Shown piece after piece: positions 56,178-64,000 of a stretch of DNA of 64,000 bases; the first letter of the stretch is position 1, and every line of letters starts with the position of its first letter. This stretch comes from Paenibacillus herberti. GTDB lineage: Bacteria; Bacillota; Bacilli; Paenibacillales; Paenibacillaceae. The position numbers and the translations under genes are program-made. The stretch is from contig NZ_NMUQ01000003.1 of the NCBI RefSeq assembly GCF_002233675.1, positions 445,649 to 509,648 on the forward strand, in the 5' to 3' direction. The notes under the pieces are model-generated. The model was not told the DNA's origin. It searched no databases and worked only from the letters and a program-made list of their open reading frames with translations.

Positions 56178-56399
56178 GCGTTAATTCCCCCGATCGTCTG
56201 AAACCGAACGCTATTGATTCTACAAGAGTCGACGCGATTCCTCCCGATTCCATTTTTTGCACAATGAAAAAGAGCTTTGCCATACTTACGCCCTGTTCCG
56301 CCGTCACCCTGCCCGTTAAGATGAACCAGAAGGCAAGGGCAACTAGGCAGGGATTTCGGCCGCAGGCCATGTTCCGCAGTGCTGAGCGCGATGCGTCAC
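56178..56399. other. Upstream region of the WYL genes
   Basis: These 222 bases hold no frame with a ribosome site and no strong hairpin. The WYL promoter must be here but no consensus boxes stand out. Confidence 0.35.
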
Positions 56400-56796
56400 G
56401 GCATGTTTTGCTAGTCTTCTCGTATTAAATTGATGCCCGGCCGCCCGAGCGGGCGGTCCGTGGCGGAAAACGGCATTAGCCGACCTCGAGAAATGGAAGG
56501 GCAACGATTCAGGTCCGGTCCCAGCCGCGCTAAATTAAGGCGGCAGCCGCAGATCAGCTATGCAACGCCGGGGCAAGCGGCGGTGAAAGTCCGGTTCGGA
56601 CGGGAGCCCGAACACTTCAGGGGCAGCCCACAAGGTGTCTCCTGGAGAAGAAGGGCTGCCCTGGAAACCGGTACATTCCCGCAGATGCGCACCGAGCGTT
56701 CCGCTCGATTCGCGAGGGAGCGAGCTTGGATCGTACGCCACCATATCATGGAATGCAACGGTCTTAAGGACCATACGTATAAAAGGAGCTGGTAGT
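56400..56796 (+). other. GC-rich structured leader or intergenic RNA before the slipin gene
   Basis: About 400 bases contain a dense series of hairpins: GCCGCCC/GGGCGGT (56441-56457), GCCGC/GCGGC (56524-56544), GTCCG/CGGAC (56589-56601), GTTCGG/CCCGAAC and a long CAGGGGCAGCCC/GGGCTGCCCTG (about 56618-56662). An Arg-rich frame (56430-56795) is open but has no ribosome site and no recognisable domain, so I do not call it a gene. The part GGTGAAAGTCCGGTTCGGACGG recalls, without matching, domain V of group II introns. It may be an mRNA leader or a stand-alone RNA. Confidence 0.4.
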
Positions 56797-57906
56797 ATGT
56801 TTAAAACTATAACGATTAAGCAGACAGAAAGAGGATTGTTGTACCGCAGAGGCAGTTTTGCCGGATTGTTGAAGCCGGGCACGATTGTGCTGAACCGCCT
56901 TCGCGGTGAAAGTGTTGTTGTCCATCGCATTGATGAGCCATTCATTCCGCCTGACGGCCCCCTGTCCGTCTACCTGCAGGACGAAGCGTTGGCGAAGCAG
57001 CTCGAGGTCATTGAGGTGCAGGATGCGGAATATGCTGTGTTTTATGCCGATGGTCGTATTAACAAGCTGCTGCACCCGGGCATCCATGCCTTTTGGAAAG
57101 GAGCGGGGGAGTATAGCTTTCTGCGCATTGACACGCGACAACCGGAGCTGGACTCTAAGCTGGGGTCGGAGCTGATCCAGTTCCTCAGGCCATACTGGAG
57201 TGTACTTGAAGTCGAGAGATGGGAGCGCGGCTTTCTGCATTTCGATCATGTGAGCCAGCGTGAGCTAGGTCCGGGACGATACCGTTTCTGGGATGGCCCG
57301 GTCAAGGCAAGCGTGCTGAAGGTGGACTTACGCCGTCAGCAGCTGGATCTGGTTGGTCAGGAGATGATGACCGCTGACAAAATCACGTTGCGGCTGAACT
57401 TTGTCAGTCAGTACCGCATCATCGATCCAGCGCGGACGCTGGACATCAAATCGTTGTCGGAGCAGCTTTATATCGCGCTGCAGCTCATTCTTCGCGACTA
57501 CATCAGCGGATTGGAGCTAGATGCCCTACTCTCCTCCCGCGAAGATGCGGCGACAGCAGTGTTGGAGCGGCTGCGCGTAGCCGGCACGGAGTACGGAGTG
57601 GAGTTTTTGAGCGCGGGCATCAAGGACGTCATTTTACCGGGCGAGATTCGCGATATTTTGAACACAGTGCTGTTGGCGGAGAAAAAAGCCCAGGCTAACC
57701 TCATCACGCGCCGGGAGGAGACCGCCTCAACTCGCAGCCTGCTGAACACGGCTCGACTGATGGAGGACAATGCCACGCTCTACCGGCTCAAGGAGCTTGA
57801 GGTGCTGGAGCGGTTATTCGAGCGCATGGGCAGCGTCTCGCTGGACAGCGGCAGCGGTGTGCTGGAGCAGCTGGCTCGACTGACTAGCGGCTCGGGAAGA
57901 GGTTAA
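56797..57906 (+). CDS. SPFH/slipin family protein
   Basis: This 369-residue protein contains a band-7/SPFH domain (about 125-310; LEVERWERGFLHFDHVSQRELGPGRYRFWDGPVKASVLKVDLRRQQLDLVGQEMMTADKITLRLNFVSQYRIIDP and the following DALLSSREDAATAVLERLRVAGTEYGVEFLSAGIKDVILPGEIRDILNTVLLAEKKAQANLITRREETASTRSL). The first 120 residues repeat the opening motif (IKQTERGLLYRRGSFAGLLKPGTIVL), so the protein seems to carry a second, degenerate copy. No membrane hairpin is evident, unlike typical slipins. SPFH proteins scaffold membrane microdomains or proteases. AAAAGGAG precedes the ATG. Confidence 0.85.
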   Translation: MFKTITIKQTERGLLYRRGSFAGLLKPGTIVLNRLRGESVVVHRIDEPFIPPDGPLSVYLQDEALAKQLEVIEVQDAEYAVFYADGRINKLLHPGIHAFWKGAGEYSFLRIDTRQPELDSKLGSELIQFLRPYWSVLEVERWERGFLHFDHVSQRELGPGRYRFWDGPVKASVLKVDLRRQQLDLVGQEMMTADKITLRLNFVSQYRIIDPARTLDIKSLSEQLYIALQLILRDYISGLELDALLSSREDAATAVLERLRVAGTEYGVEFLSAGIKDVILPGEIRDILNTVLLAEKKAQANLITRREETASTRSLLNTARLMEDNATLYRLKELEVLERLFERMGSVSLDSGSGVLEQLARLTSGSGRG

Positions 57907-58163
57907 TCCCAAGCAGAGGAATAAGCGCCGCGGGCAATGGACTGGAATGGATTTTTTAAGTCCCAGCATGCCCAGCTTCGCTTAAGTTACAACTCACAGT
58001 TCCCTTTTAACAGGGTATTGAGGTAAAAATAAACAGATAAATAAAGTCGAATCATGTATAATGGTGGAGGTATTTAGAAGCATAGAATTAATAAGCAAGG
58101 TAGAATGAAGAACAGAAGCAGAGATTCAAGCAGTATTGTACATAAGAACTGGGGGACGATTCG
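57907..58163. promoter_or_regulatory. Intergenic region with -10 box before the MoxR operon
   Basis: A perfect TATAAT at 58057-58062, about 100 nt before the first ATG, is the best promoter signal; no good -35 box is seen. No terminator for the slipin gene was found. Confidence 0.35.
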
Positions 58164-59225
58164 ATGCAACAACCGCAACAACTGAGGCCGATGGGAATTG
58201 GCCGGATACTGGACCGCAGTTTCCAGCTTTATCGCACTCACTTTACAACTTTAGCTATTATCATGCTTGTCTTGTACGGGCCGATGGCCTTGGCCACAAT
58301 GGGTTTATCGGGAGATAGCGGTAGTTCCTACTCTGGCATAATTAGTGGCTTCCAGGACGGCAACTTCGAAGAATATTTTAACACGGTGGACCCGGAAGCG
58401 CAGCCGATCACTGGATTAGCTATTTTTAGCTTGTTGGCCGCCCTCGTTATGATGCTGTTCCTCGGTCCGGTCTCGGTAGCAGCGGTCCTGCATCTGGTGC
58501 AGGCTCATCTCCCAGGCGAAGAAGTGCCCGGCCCAGGCGAGCTGCTGAAACGCGGGTTCCGTCGTTTCTGGCCACTTACGGGCAGTACACTGCTCTTTGG
58601 CGTTATTATATTCGGCATGTATTTGCTGGTAGTCATAGCTGCTGGGATAATTATTGGTTTAACGATGGTAGTAGGTGCATCCGGCATGGGGGGAACTTCT
58701 CCTGGAATGGTGCTTCTTATTTTTGTGTTCTTGCTGGCTATAGTGCTGCTTATTACCTTCTTCGTCATCCGTTGGGCGTATTATTTGCCATTTGTAGCCT
58801 TCGACGAGAGCGGCACTGGGCTTGGCTACAGCTGGCGCGTGACGAAGGGCAGCTTCTGGCGGTTGCTCCTGTTATATATCGTGCTAAGTTTGCTGCTGAG
58901 CATCTTCACCGGAGTGATTAGTCTGGGAACGACGGCTCTGTTCGGTGGAGGCACGCTAAATTACATTGTGAGTTCGCTTGTGTCCATTCTGATCGGCGCT
59001 TTATGGGTTCTCCCGTATGCGGTTAGCTTCTTCGATCTGCGTGTGCGCCGCGATGGATACGGCCTGGATCAACTGCTGAACGATGCCGATCCATATGGGG
59101 GTCAGACACCTCCGGCTCCGCCAGCATCATGGGGTGGATATGGAAGCTCCGAGCGGAACGATGGAACTGACAACAAAGAAGGTTCCGATGGAAGCGGCGG
59201 CTCTGAGGGCGGCAATCGTCCATGA
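58164..59225 (+). CDS. Integral membrane protein (GDPD membrane-domain/DUF7544-like)
   Basis: This 353-residue protein has about six membrane segments between residues 27 and 300 and resembles the membrane domain attached to glycerophosphodiesterases (RILDRSFQLYRTHFTTL at the start, FVIRWAYYLPFVAFDESGTGLGYSWRVTKGSFWRLLLLYIVL in the second half). The last 45 residues are Gly/Ser/Asp/Asn-rich and disordered. It opens a six-gene operon with DUF4129, DUF4350, MoxR, DUF58 and a SpoIIM-family protein. This gene set is widespread in actinobacteria and Bacilli, of unknown exact function. It overlaps the next gene by 4 nt. Confidence 0.82.
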   Translation: MQQPQQLRPMGIGRILDRSFQLYRTHFTTLAIIMLVLYGPMALATMGLSGDSGSSYSGIISGFQDGNFEEYFNTVDPEAQPITGLAIFSLLAALVMMLFLGPVSVAAVLHLVQAHLPGEEVPGPGELLKRGFRRFWPLTGSTLLFGVIIFGMYLLVVIAAGIIIGLTMVVGASGMGGTSPGMVLLIFVFLLAIVLLITFFVIRWAYYLPFVAFDESGTGLGYSWRVTKGSFWRLLLLYIVLSLLLSIFTGVISLGTTALFGGGTLNYIVSSLVSILIGALWVLPYAVSFFDLRVRRDGYGLDQLLNDADPYGGQTPPAPPASWGGYGSSERNDGTDNKEGSDGSGGSEGGNRP

Positions 59226-59830
59226 ATGAACGCCGTGAGCTGGAAGGCATTCTCGCTGGGGAGGAATATACCGCTTACCGCAAGGGACCGGGCTTTTCCC
59301 TCTGGGATTGGCTGCTTGAGGGGCTTGGACGGCTGCTGAAATACATCTTCCCCGGCCTTACGCCGGGTAAGGGGACGATCAGCGTGTTTGCCATCCTGAT
59401 CGTGCTTGCTCTGGTTGGTTTTATCGTATGGATAGGCTGGCTGCTGTTAAATCGTCGGAGCCGTACAGGGCGGCTGCGATCCGGCGATTGGCTGGAGCCG
59501 GGTGAGGATAGCCGTTCCTGGCATTATTATGCGGAGCTCGGTGATCGGCACGGTGCGGAAGAGGACTGGAGAGACGGCATTCGAGCCGTCTTTCTAGCCC
59601 TGCTTTTCTATTTGGAGGAGCAGGGAGCACTGCGCGTCGAGCTTTGGAAAACGAATCGTGAGTATTTGGACGAGCTGTCGGAGTCGGGTTCTTCTCATAT
59701 GCCTGCGCTCAAGGAAGCGATGGAGCTTTTTGAACGGATATGGTACGGCAAACTGGAAGGCTCGCAAGAGCTGTTCGAGAGCATGCGAAACCTGCTCACC
59801 GAAGTTACGGGAGAGGGGGGACCGCGTTGA
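59222..59830 (+). CDS. DUF4129 domain protein
   Basis: This 202-residue membrane protein has one clear span (about 54-77, ISVFAILIVLALVGFIVWIGWLLL) and a cytoplasmic DUF4129 domain in the C-terminal half: WHYYAELGDRHGAEEDWRDGIRAVFLALLFYLEEQGALRVELWKTNREYLDELSESG and LFERIWYG are typical. It starts with an ATGA overlap behind the previous gene and ends in a TTGA overlap with the next. DUF4129 proteins occur with MoxR/DUF58 and in transglutaminase-like proteins; role unknown. Confidence 0.85.
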   Translation: MNERRELEGILAGEEYTAYRKGPGFSLWDWLLEGLGRLLKYIFPGLTPGKGTISVFAILIVLALVGFIVWIGWLLLNRRSRTGRLRSGDWLEPGEDSRSWHYYAELGDRHGAEEDWRDGIRAVFLALLFYLEEQGALRVELWKTNREYLDELSESGSSHMPALKEAMELFERIWYGKLEGSQELFESMRNLLTEVTGEGGPR

Positions 59831-61086
59831 AAAGAAAATCCAATCGCGTCCTCTGGCTGCTTCCGGCAGCAGCTGCGCTTTTCTTGTTATTAGGACTGTT
59901 ACTGGCCCGTCCTCAGCTTCCAGATGAGCCGGCGAATCTTAGCTCCTCAGCAGATACGGATGGTGTCAGAGCTTGGCGCGAGCTGCTGGAGAAGCGGAAT
60001 GGCAATGTTGGAGAGTGGCGGCTTCGCTGGGAAGAGCTGCCGGAAACCGGCTCGAACCGACTGATGATTGCTGTTGGGCCTAACAAAATCGCTCCAAAGG
60101 AATGGGAAGCGATGGAGAGCTGGCTGCGTGCAGGGAACCATTTGCTCCTTCTAGATGATAGCGGCGAGGAGCCCCTAGACTGGATGCTGTCCGGCGGGAA
60201 GTCGGATGATGCTGATTCAGAGGAAGGGGCAGCTCCAGCGGAGGAGAAGGAATCAGAAGCTACTGACCAGAACGAGACGGATAGCGCCAGCGGCAAGGAT
60301 GCTCCTCCACCTGAGAAACCTATTGAAGCGGAAGCGTTGGTTGGACCGGGGAGTTATGTAGCTGAGGTGTCAACAAGTCTGCGCATCCAGAGTGCGAGCA
60401 ATGATGCCGAAACGCTGGTAAAGGATAGCGAAGGCGTACTTGCCAGCCGATTGAAGCTCGGAGAAGGCTCCGTTACCTTCGTGGTGGAGCCGCGCTGGAT
60501 GCAGAACGGGGCGGCGCTTCGAGCTTCCCATACGGAGATTATGGCTGCTTTGCTGGCTGGCTCCTGGTCGGAGATTATGTTTGACGAGCAGCATCATGGA
60601 TACACGTTGAAGCCGGGTTTGTTCGCGGTTTATCCTAACTGGTTGCTGCTGGCTAGCATTATGTTATTGCTGGCAATGTTGTTATGGCTGTGGAGCAGCG
60701 GCAAACGTTTCGGCCCTGTACGCATTCCACGGGAATGGACGGTGCGGCGCGGAGATGAGACGGCGCGGGCACTTGCCGCCTGGTACGAGCGGTTTGGCCT
60801 GATGGACGATGCGCTCGATCGGCAACGTAGACGGCTGCGTCAGCAGTTGTCCCAGCGCTGGGGACTGAGTCCTGCCGCAACGCCGGAGCAGGCTGCAGCA
60901 GCGGCACGCAGCCGCTGGAGTGAGCAGGATGCGCAGCGGCTGCAGCATGTACTTGAAGAACGGCCGATAGTCGCTAGCGGACGTAAGGCGGCAAGACGCG
61001 AATTTATAGCAAGATCTAGAGATACGAGCGAACTGGCGGCTCTGCTGAGAGGCAGCAGCCTGTCGGGAAGGGGAGAGAGACGTTGA
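59827..61086 (+). CDS. DUF4350 domain protein
   Basis: This 419-residue protein has an N-terminal signal anchor (VLWLLPAAAALFLLLGLLLARP, about 7-29), an extracytoplasmic DUF4350 domain (DTDGVRAWRELLEKR ... SNRLMIAVGPNKIAPKEWEAMESWLRAGNHLLLLDDSG), an acidic low-complexity insert of about 45 residues (DDADSEEGAAPAEEKESEATD and on), and a second span near residue 280 (WLLLASIMLLLAMLLWLW) before a cytoplasmic Arg-rich tail. The start is TTG at 59827, overlapping the previous stop as TTGA, with GAGGGGGG upstream. It is coupled to the MoxR gene the same way. Confidence 0.85.
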   Translation: MKRKSNRVLWLLPAAAALFLLLGLLLARPQLPDEPANLSSSADTDGVRAWRELLEKRNGNVGEWRLRWEELPETGSNRLMIAVGPNKIAPKEWEAMESWLRAGNHLLLLDDSGEEPLDWMLSGGKSDDADSEEGAAPAEEKESEATDQNETDSASGKDAPPPEKPIEAEALVGPGSYVAEVSTSLRIQSASNDAETLVKDSEGVLASRLKLGEGSVTFVVEPRWMQNGAALRASHTEIMAALLAGSWSEIMFDEQHHGYTLKPGLFAVYPNWLLLASIMLLLAMLLWLWSSGKRFGPVRIPREWTVRRGDETARALAAWYERFGLMDDALDRQRRRLRQQLSQRWGLSPAATPEQAAAAARSRWSEQDAQRLQHVLEERPIVASGRKAARREFIARSRDTSELAALLRGSSLSGRGERR

Positions 61087-62003
61087 AAAACTTGCTAGAA
61101 TCGCTGGAGCAGCGAATTCATGGTCAAAATCGTAATATCCGGCTGCTCGTCACCGCGTTTGTCGCGGGTGGGCATGTACTGCTGGAGGGAGTGCCAGGAC
61201 TCGGCAAAACGAGCTTGGCAAGGCAGCTTGCTGTTTTATCAGGCTGCAACTGGAGACGCATCCAGTTCACACCGGATCTTTTGCCAGGAGATATTACGGG
61301 TAGCGTTACCTACAACATGCAGGAGCAGAGCTTCGCGGTAGTGAAGGGACCTGTGTTTACAAATGTGCTGTTGGCCGATGAGATCAATCGTTCCGGACCT
61401 AAAACCCAAGCTGCTTTGCTCGAAGCCATGGAGGAGCGGCAGGTAACGATACAAGGTACGACTTACCCGCTGCCAGAGCCGTTTTTCGTAGTAGCGACGC
61501 AGAACCCGGTGGAATATGACGGTACATATCCGCTGCCGGAAGCGCAGTTGGACCGTTTCCTGTTTAAGCTGATTCTGGAGTACCCTGGGGAACAGGCGGA
61601 AGTTAACATTCTGCGGAATCATCGCCGTGCGGGAGGTCTCGCAGAAGTGACGCCGGAGCCAGTCATTACAGGGGAGCAGATCCGTGAGCTGCAGGGCCGC
61701 GTGGAAAACGTCGTTGTAGAAGAGGCGCTATATGCTTATACGGCTGTACTCGTTCGCGCGACGCGGGAGAGCGAAGGCGTGCAGCTCGGCGCGAGCCCGC
61801 GGGCAGGCATCGCGCTGCTGCGTGCCGCATCCGCATGGGCGCTGCTAGAAGGAAGAGACTACATGACGCCCGACGACATCAAAGAAATGGCGCTACCGGT
61901 GCTCCGTCATCGGTTGCTGCTGACGCCGCAGGCGGAACTGGAGGGGATGACCGGTGAAGGCATCATCCGGCAAACGTTGGCATCGGTTCCGGTTCCTCGC
62001 TAG
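61083..62003 (+). CDS. MoxR family AAA ATPase
   Basis: This 306-residue ATPase is of the AAA_3 type. Walker A GVPGLGKT (36-43), Walker B VLLADEIN (95-102), PKTQAALLEAMEERQVTI, the sensor-1 segment FFVVATQNPVEYDGTYPLPEAQLDRF and the sensor-2 helix ASPRAGIALLRAASAWALLEGRDYMTPDDI are intact. MoxR proteins act as chaperones that mature or insert metal into von-Willebrand-type partners, here most likely the DUF58 protein. The start is TTG at 61083, overlapping the previous stop as TTGA, with GGGAGAGAG before it. The DUF58 gene begins 50 nt inside its 3' end. Confidence 0.93.
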   Translation: MKNLLESLEQRIHGQNRNIRLLVTAFVAGGHVLLEGVPGLGKTSLARQLAVLSGCNWRRIQFTPDLLPGDITGSVTYNMQEQSFAVVKGPVFTNVLLADEINRSGPKTQAALLEAMEERQVTIQGTTYPLPEPFFVVATQNPVEYDGTYPLPEAQLDRFLFKLILEYPGEQAEVNILRNHRRAGGLAEVTPEPVITGEQIRELQGRVENVVVEEALYAYTAVLVRATRESEGVQLGASPRAGIALLRAASAWALLEGRDYMTPDDIKEMALPVLRHRLLLTPQAELEGMTGEGIIRQTLASVPVPR

Positions 62004-63324
62004 GCTGCTGCGTCGCTTTCCGCTGCCAACCCGCCGTCTAGCGGGCTGGGCGGCGGTTGGAGCGGTTGCAACTGCTGGCGCTGGAGCTTTGGGCCTGCAC
62101 TGGGTCGTCTTTGTGGCGTGGTGCGCAGCGCTGCTCGTGCTGTCGATCATCGATCTGGTACGGCTGCCGCGCGCACTCGCCTGGACGGTACGCCGACGGC
62201 TGCCGGAAAGCTCGGAGATTCGCCGGACATTCCAAGTTGGCTTAGACGCGGTTTGCCGCTCTAAGGCTCAACTTCTGGTAGAGTTGGCGGATGATATTCC
62301 GGGCTCTTTCCATCGGCCAGATGGACGAACGGTCGGCGGCCCGCTGCGCGGCTCTGCCGGGTTCAGCTATCGGCTCACCGCTGAGGAACGCGGCAATTAT
62401 CGCTTCCGTGAGGTGGATCTTCGCTGGAGCGGCGGCTTTGGGCTTTGGTCGAAGCAGACGCAGCTGACGGTCGAGGATGATATCCGCATCGACCCGGACT
62501 TGTCCGGCGTGCGGGGCGTACTGGCATCCGCACAGGATTCTCTGCTGGTGGACGGCAAGCGCATCTATCGCCGCCAACGCGGCGGCACGGAGTTCGACGC
62601 GATTAGGGAGTATGCCGCCGGCGATGACATCCGCGAGGTGAACTGGCGGGCTACGGCACGCACCGGTCGGCTGTTGACGAATCTTTATCGCCCTGAGAAG
62701 GGCAAAACGCTCGTGCTGCTGCTGGACTGCGGCCGTCAGATGGGCGTGGAGCTGGACGGTCAGGTCAAGCTCGACCGCTCCCTGGAAGCGGCGCTGACTC
62801 TGGCCGCAGCTGCGCTGAGGCAAGGGGATCAGGTTGCTTTGATCGCCTACTCCAGCAGCGTGAAGCTGTTTATTCCGCCGGGACGCGGGCTTGCGCATCT
62901 GCAGACGCTGACGCGCTCAGCGAGTGGGATCAGCAGTGACTATGCGGAAGCAGGAACGTCCGTCGGGCTAGGATTTTTATTGAAGCGGATTCGCAAGCGC
63001 TCGTTTGCGGTGCTCTTTTCCGATATGGACCATTATCTGCATGATACCGAGCTGCTGGCGTACGCGGCCAAGGTTCGTAAGCAGCATCATCTGGTGCTAA
63101 TGTCGCTGCAAAATCCTGTCATGCGGCAATTGGAAGAGACGCGTCCGGATACGCTCTCGGAGGCTTATGTGCAGAGCATCGCCGCATCCTATGCGTTGGA
63201 ACGGCAGCTGCTGGTTCGTCGTATGGGCAGCACTGGCATCCCGATGCTTGATACAGCACCGGATCAGCTTGCTGTTAGTGCGGTTAATACGTATCTGGAC
63301 ATTCGTGATCGAGGCTTGCTGTGA
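61954..63324 (+). CDS. DUF58 domain protein (MoxR partner)
   Basis: This 456-residue protein has two close membrane segments near residues 28-65, then a hydrophilic part that ends in a DUF58/vWA-like domain (about 200-400; RGGTEFDAIREYAAGDDIREVNWRATARTGRLLTNLYRPEKGKTLVLLLDCGRQMG). In that domain, LLLDCGRQ stands where the metal site DxSxS would be, so the site is modified, as is usual for DUF58. The GTG at 61954, 8 nt from GGAGGGG, gives a 50-nt overlap with the MoxR gene, consistent with coupled synthesis of partners. Confidence 0.88.
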   Translation: MKASSGKRWHRFRFLARLLRRFPLPTRRLAGWAAVGAVATAGAGALGLHWVVFVAWCAALLVLSIIDLVRLPRALAWTVRRRLPESSEIRRTFQVGLDAVCRSKAQLLVELADDIPGSFHRPDGRTVGGPLRGSAGFSYRLTAEERGNYRFREVDLRWSGGFGLWSKQTQLTVEDDIRIDPDLSGVRGVLASAQDSLLVDGKRIYRRQRGGTEFDAIREYAAGDDIREVNWRATARTGRLLTNLYRPEKGKTLVLLLDCGRQMGVELDGQVKLDRSLEAALTLAAAALRQGDQVALIAYSSSVKLFIPPGRGLAHLQTLTRSASGISSDYAEAGTSVGLGFLLKRIRKRSFAVLFSDMDHYLHDTELLAYAAKVRKQHHLVLMSLQNPVMRQLEETRPDTLSEAYVQSIAASYALERQLLVRRMGSTGIPMLDTAPDQLAVSAVNTYLDIRDRGLL

Positions 63325-63348
63325 GGATAGCCGCAAAGGAGATGCTTC

Positions 63349-64000
63349 ATGGACACAACTGCTTTCATACGGCGCAATAAGCCGTCTTGGGCGGAGCTGG
63401 AAGCTCTGCTAGGCCTGCTTGGCAAGCGCAGCGCACGAGCTGAGGCTGCACAATTGGATCGCTTCGGGGAGCTGTATCGGACTGCCTCGGCGCATCTCGC
63501 TTATTTGCAAACGCATGCCCCGGCCAGCGAGGCGACTGTTCTGCTTAACGATCTTGTCTCTCGCTCACATAATCAGCTGCATGCGGGCGGAACGGCTGGA
63601 AAAAGCCATCCGCTGCGGTTCATGCTCTACGGCTTCCCGATGCTGATCAAGATGCGGATGCCCTTCATTTTACTGGCGGGATTGCTGTTTGGATTCGGAG
63701 GTTTGCTAGGTTATTTAGCCATATCGGCTAATCCATCTGTCATCCACGCGGTGCTTCCTGCCGGTATGGCGGATGGGGTTGATCCCTCAAGAGTTAACAG
63801 CGACCGAGGCGATATCAATAGCGCAATCATGTCGGCGGAGATTATGACGAACAACATTCGAGTGGCAGTGTTGGCCTTTCTTAGCGGTGTGACGCTGGGG
63901 TTCTTCACGTTATATCTGATGGTGTTCAACGGGCTGCTGATCGGCGCGCTTGCGGCTGTATTTGCTCAAACGGGATATACCTATACATTCTGGGCTTACA
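63349..64000 (+). CDS. SpoIIM/DUF95-family membrane protein (partial, runs off the end)
   Basis: AAAGGAG precedes the ATG at 63349; 217 codons are visible before the window ends. The N-terminal part MDTTAFIRRNKPSWAELEALLG and RFGELYRTASAHLAYLQTH are the typical start of the stage II sporulation protein M (SpoIIM/DUF95) family that accompanies MoxR operons, and membrane spans follow (MPFILLAGLLFGFGGLLGYLAI, ... VAVLAFLSGVTLGFFTLYLM and NGLLIGALAAVF). SpoIIM proper takes part in septal peptidoglycan hydrolysis during engulfment; this operon-linked form is likely a paralogue. An RDD-family protein is the usual next gene. Confidence 0.87.
   Translation, partial: MDTTAFIRRNKPSWAELEALLGLLGKRSARAEAAQLDRFGELYRTASAHLAYLQTHAPASEATVLLNDLVSRSHNQLHAGGTAGKSHPLRFMLYGFPMLIKMRMPFILLAGLLFGFGGLLGYLAISANPSVIHAVLPAGMADGVDPSRVNSDRGDINSAIMSAEIMTNNIRVAVLAFLSGVTLGFFTLYLMVFNGLLIGALAAVFAQTGYTYTFWAY

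Noticed and set aside
56560-56620. Group II intron domain V
   Set aside because: The GGTGAAAGTC..GGTTCGGACGG pattern is suggestive, but the two strands of the domain V helix cannot be paired and no reverse transcriptase or intron ends are present.
56430-56795. Arg-rich 121-codon gene before the slipin gene
   Set aside because: No ribosome site, no domain, composition of translated structured DNA; treated as non-coding.

Overview
The window reads as chromosomal DNA of a spore-forming Gram-positive bacterium, most likely Paenibacillus or a close relative. The grounds are strong Shine-Dalgarno sites (AAAGGAGG type) with frequent TTG and GTG starts, many intrinsic terminators, moderate GC, a bacilliredoxin, a SpoIIM-family protein, a KinB-like sensor kinase and an abundance of AraC regulators. 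No rRNA, tRNA, CRISPR array, transposase or phage gene was recognised. Species-level assignment is inference.

Layout. 0-7 kb: aconitase (acnA, minus), an AI-2E-family membrane protein, a LytTR-like protein and a GAF hybrid histidine kinase. 7-10 kb: a sugar-type TIM-barrel/Gfo-Idh-MocA pair divergent from an AraC regulator. 10-17.6 kb: an AIM24-like plus coiled-coil membrane protein pair, a lactonase with a fosmidomycin-resistance-type exporter, a second MFS exporter, a NUDIX hydrolase and a ThuA-like protein; 14.1-14.4 kb is an unusual structured non-coding patch. 17.7-27.5 kb: a chemoreceptor, catalase, a sodium-dependent symporter, an HI0933-type flavoprotein, a lysophospholipase-like hydrolase, a PAS sensor kinase and a 41-residue peptide. 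27.7-29.4 kb: bacilliredoxin-nadE-acpS. 29.4-33.5 kb: a repeat-rich spacer, a lipoprotein cytochrome c, an AraC regulator, mutY and KDPG aldolase. 33.5-41.3 kb: a DUF418 membrane protein, a two-component system, and glpK-glpD behind a promoter that carries a near-perfect cre site.

41.4-53.4 kb is an accessory region: AraC/PhyH dioxygenase/NHL propeller; an SDR plus MurG-like glycosyltransferase plus a 29-residue membrane peptide; then AraC divergent from a five-gene operon whose families fit a complete route from L-galactose to 2-keto-3-deoxygluconate (aldose dehydrogenase, lactonase, L-galactonate-type dehydrogenase, tagaturonate reductase, altronate dehydratase). The KDPG aldolase at 32.8 kb could finish that route after a kinase that is not in the window.

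53.4-64 kb: a heptad-repeat coiled-coil protein with a 21-bp minisatellite, two WYL regulators (one apparently frameshifted), a GC-rich structured stretch before an SPFH/slipin gene, and a tightly overlapped operon (integral membrane protein, DUF4129, DUF4350, MoxR ATPase, DUF58, SpoIIM family) that runs off the right edge. Two families of short dispersed repeats, called R1 and R2 here, sit in intergenic DNA at 14.3/31.4 kb and 19.4/29.7 kb.
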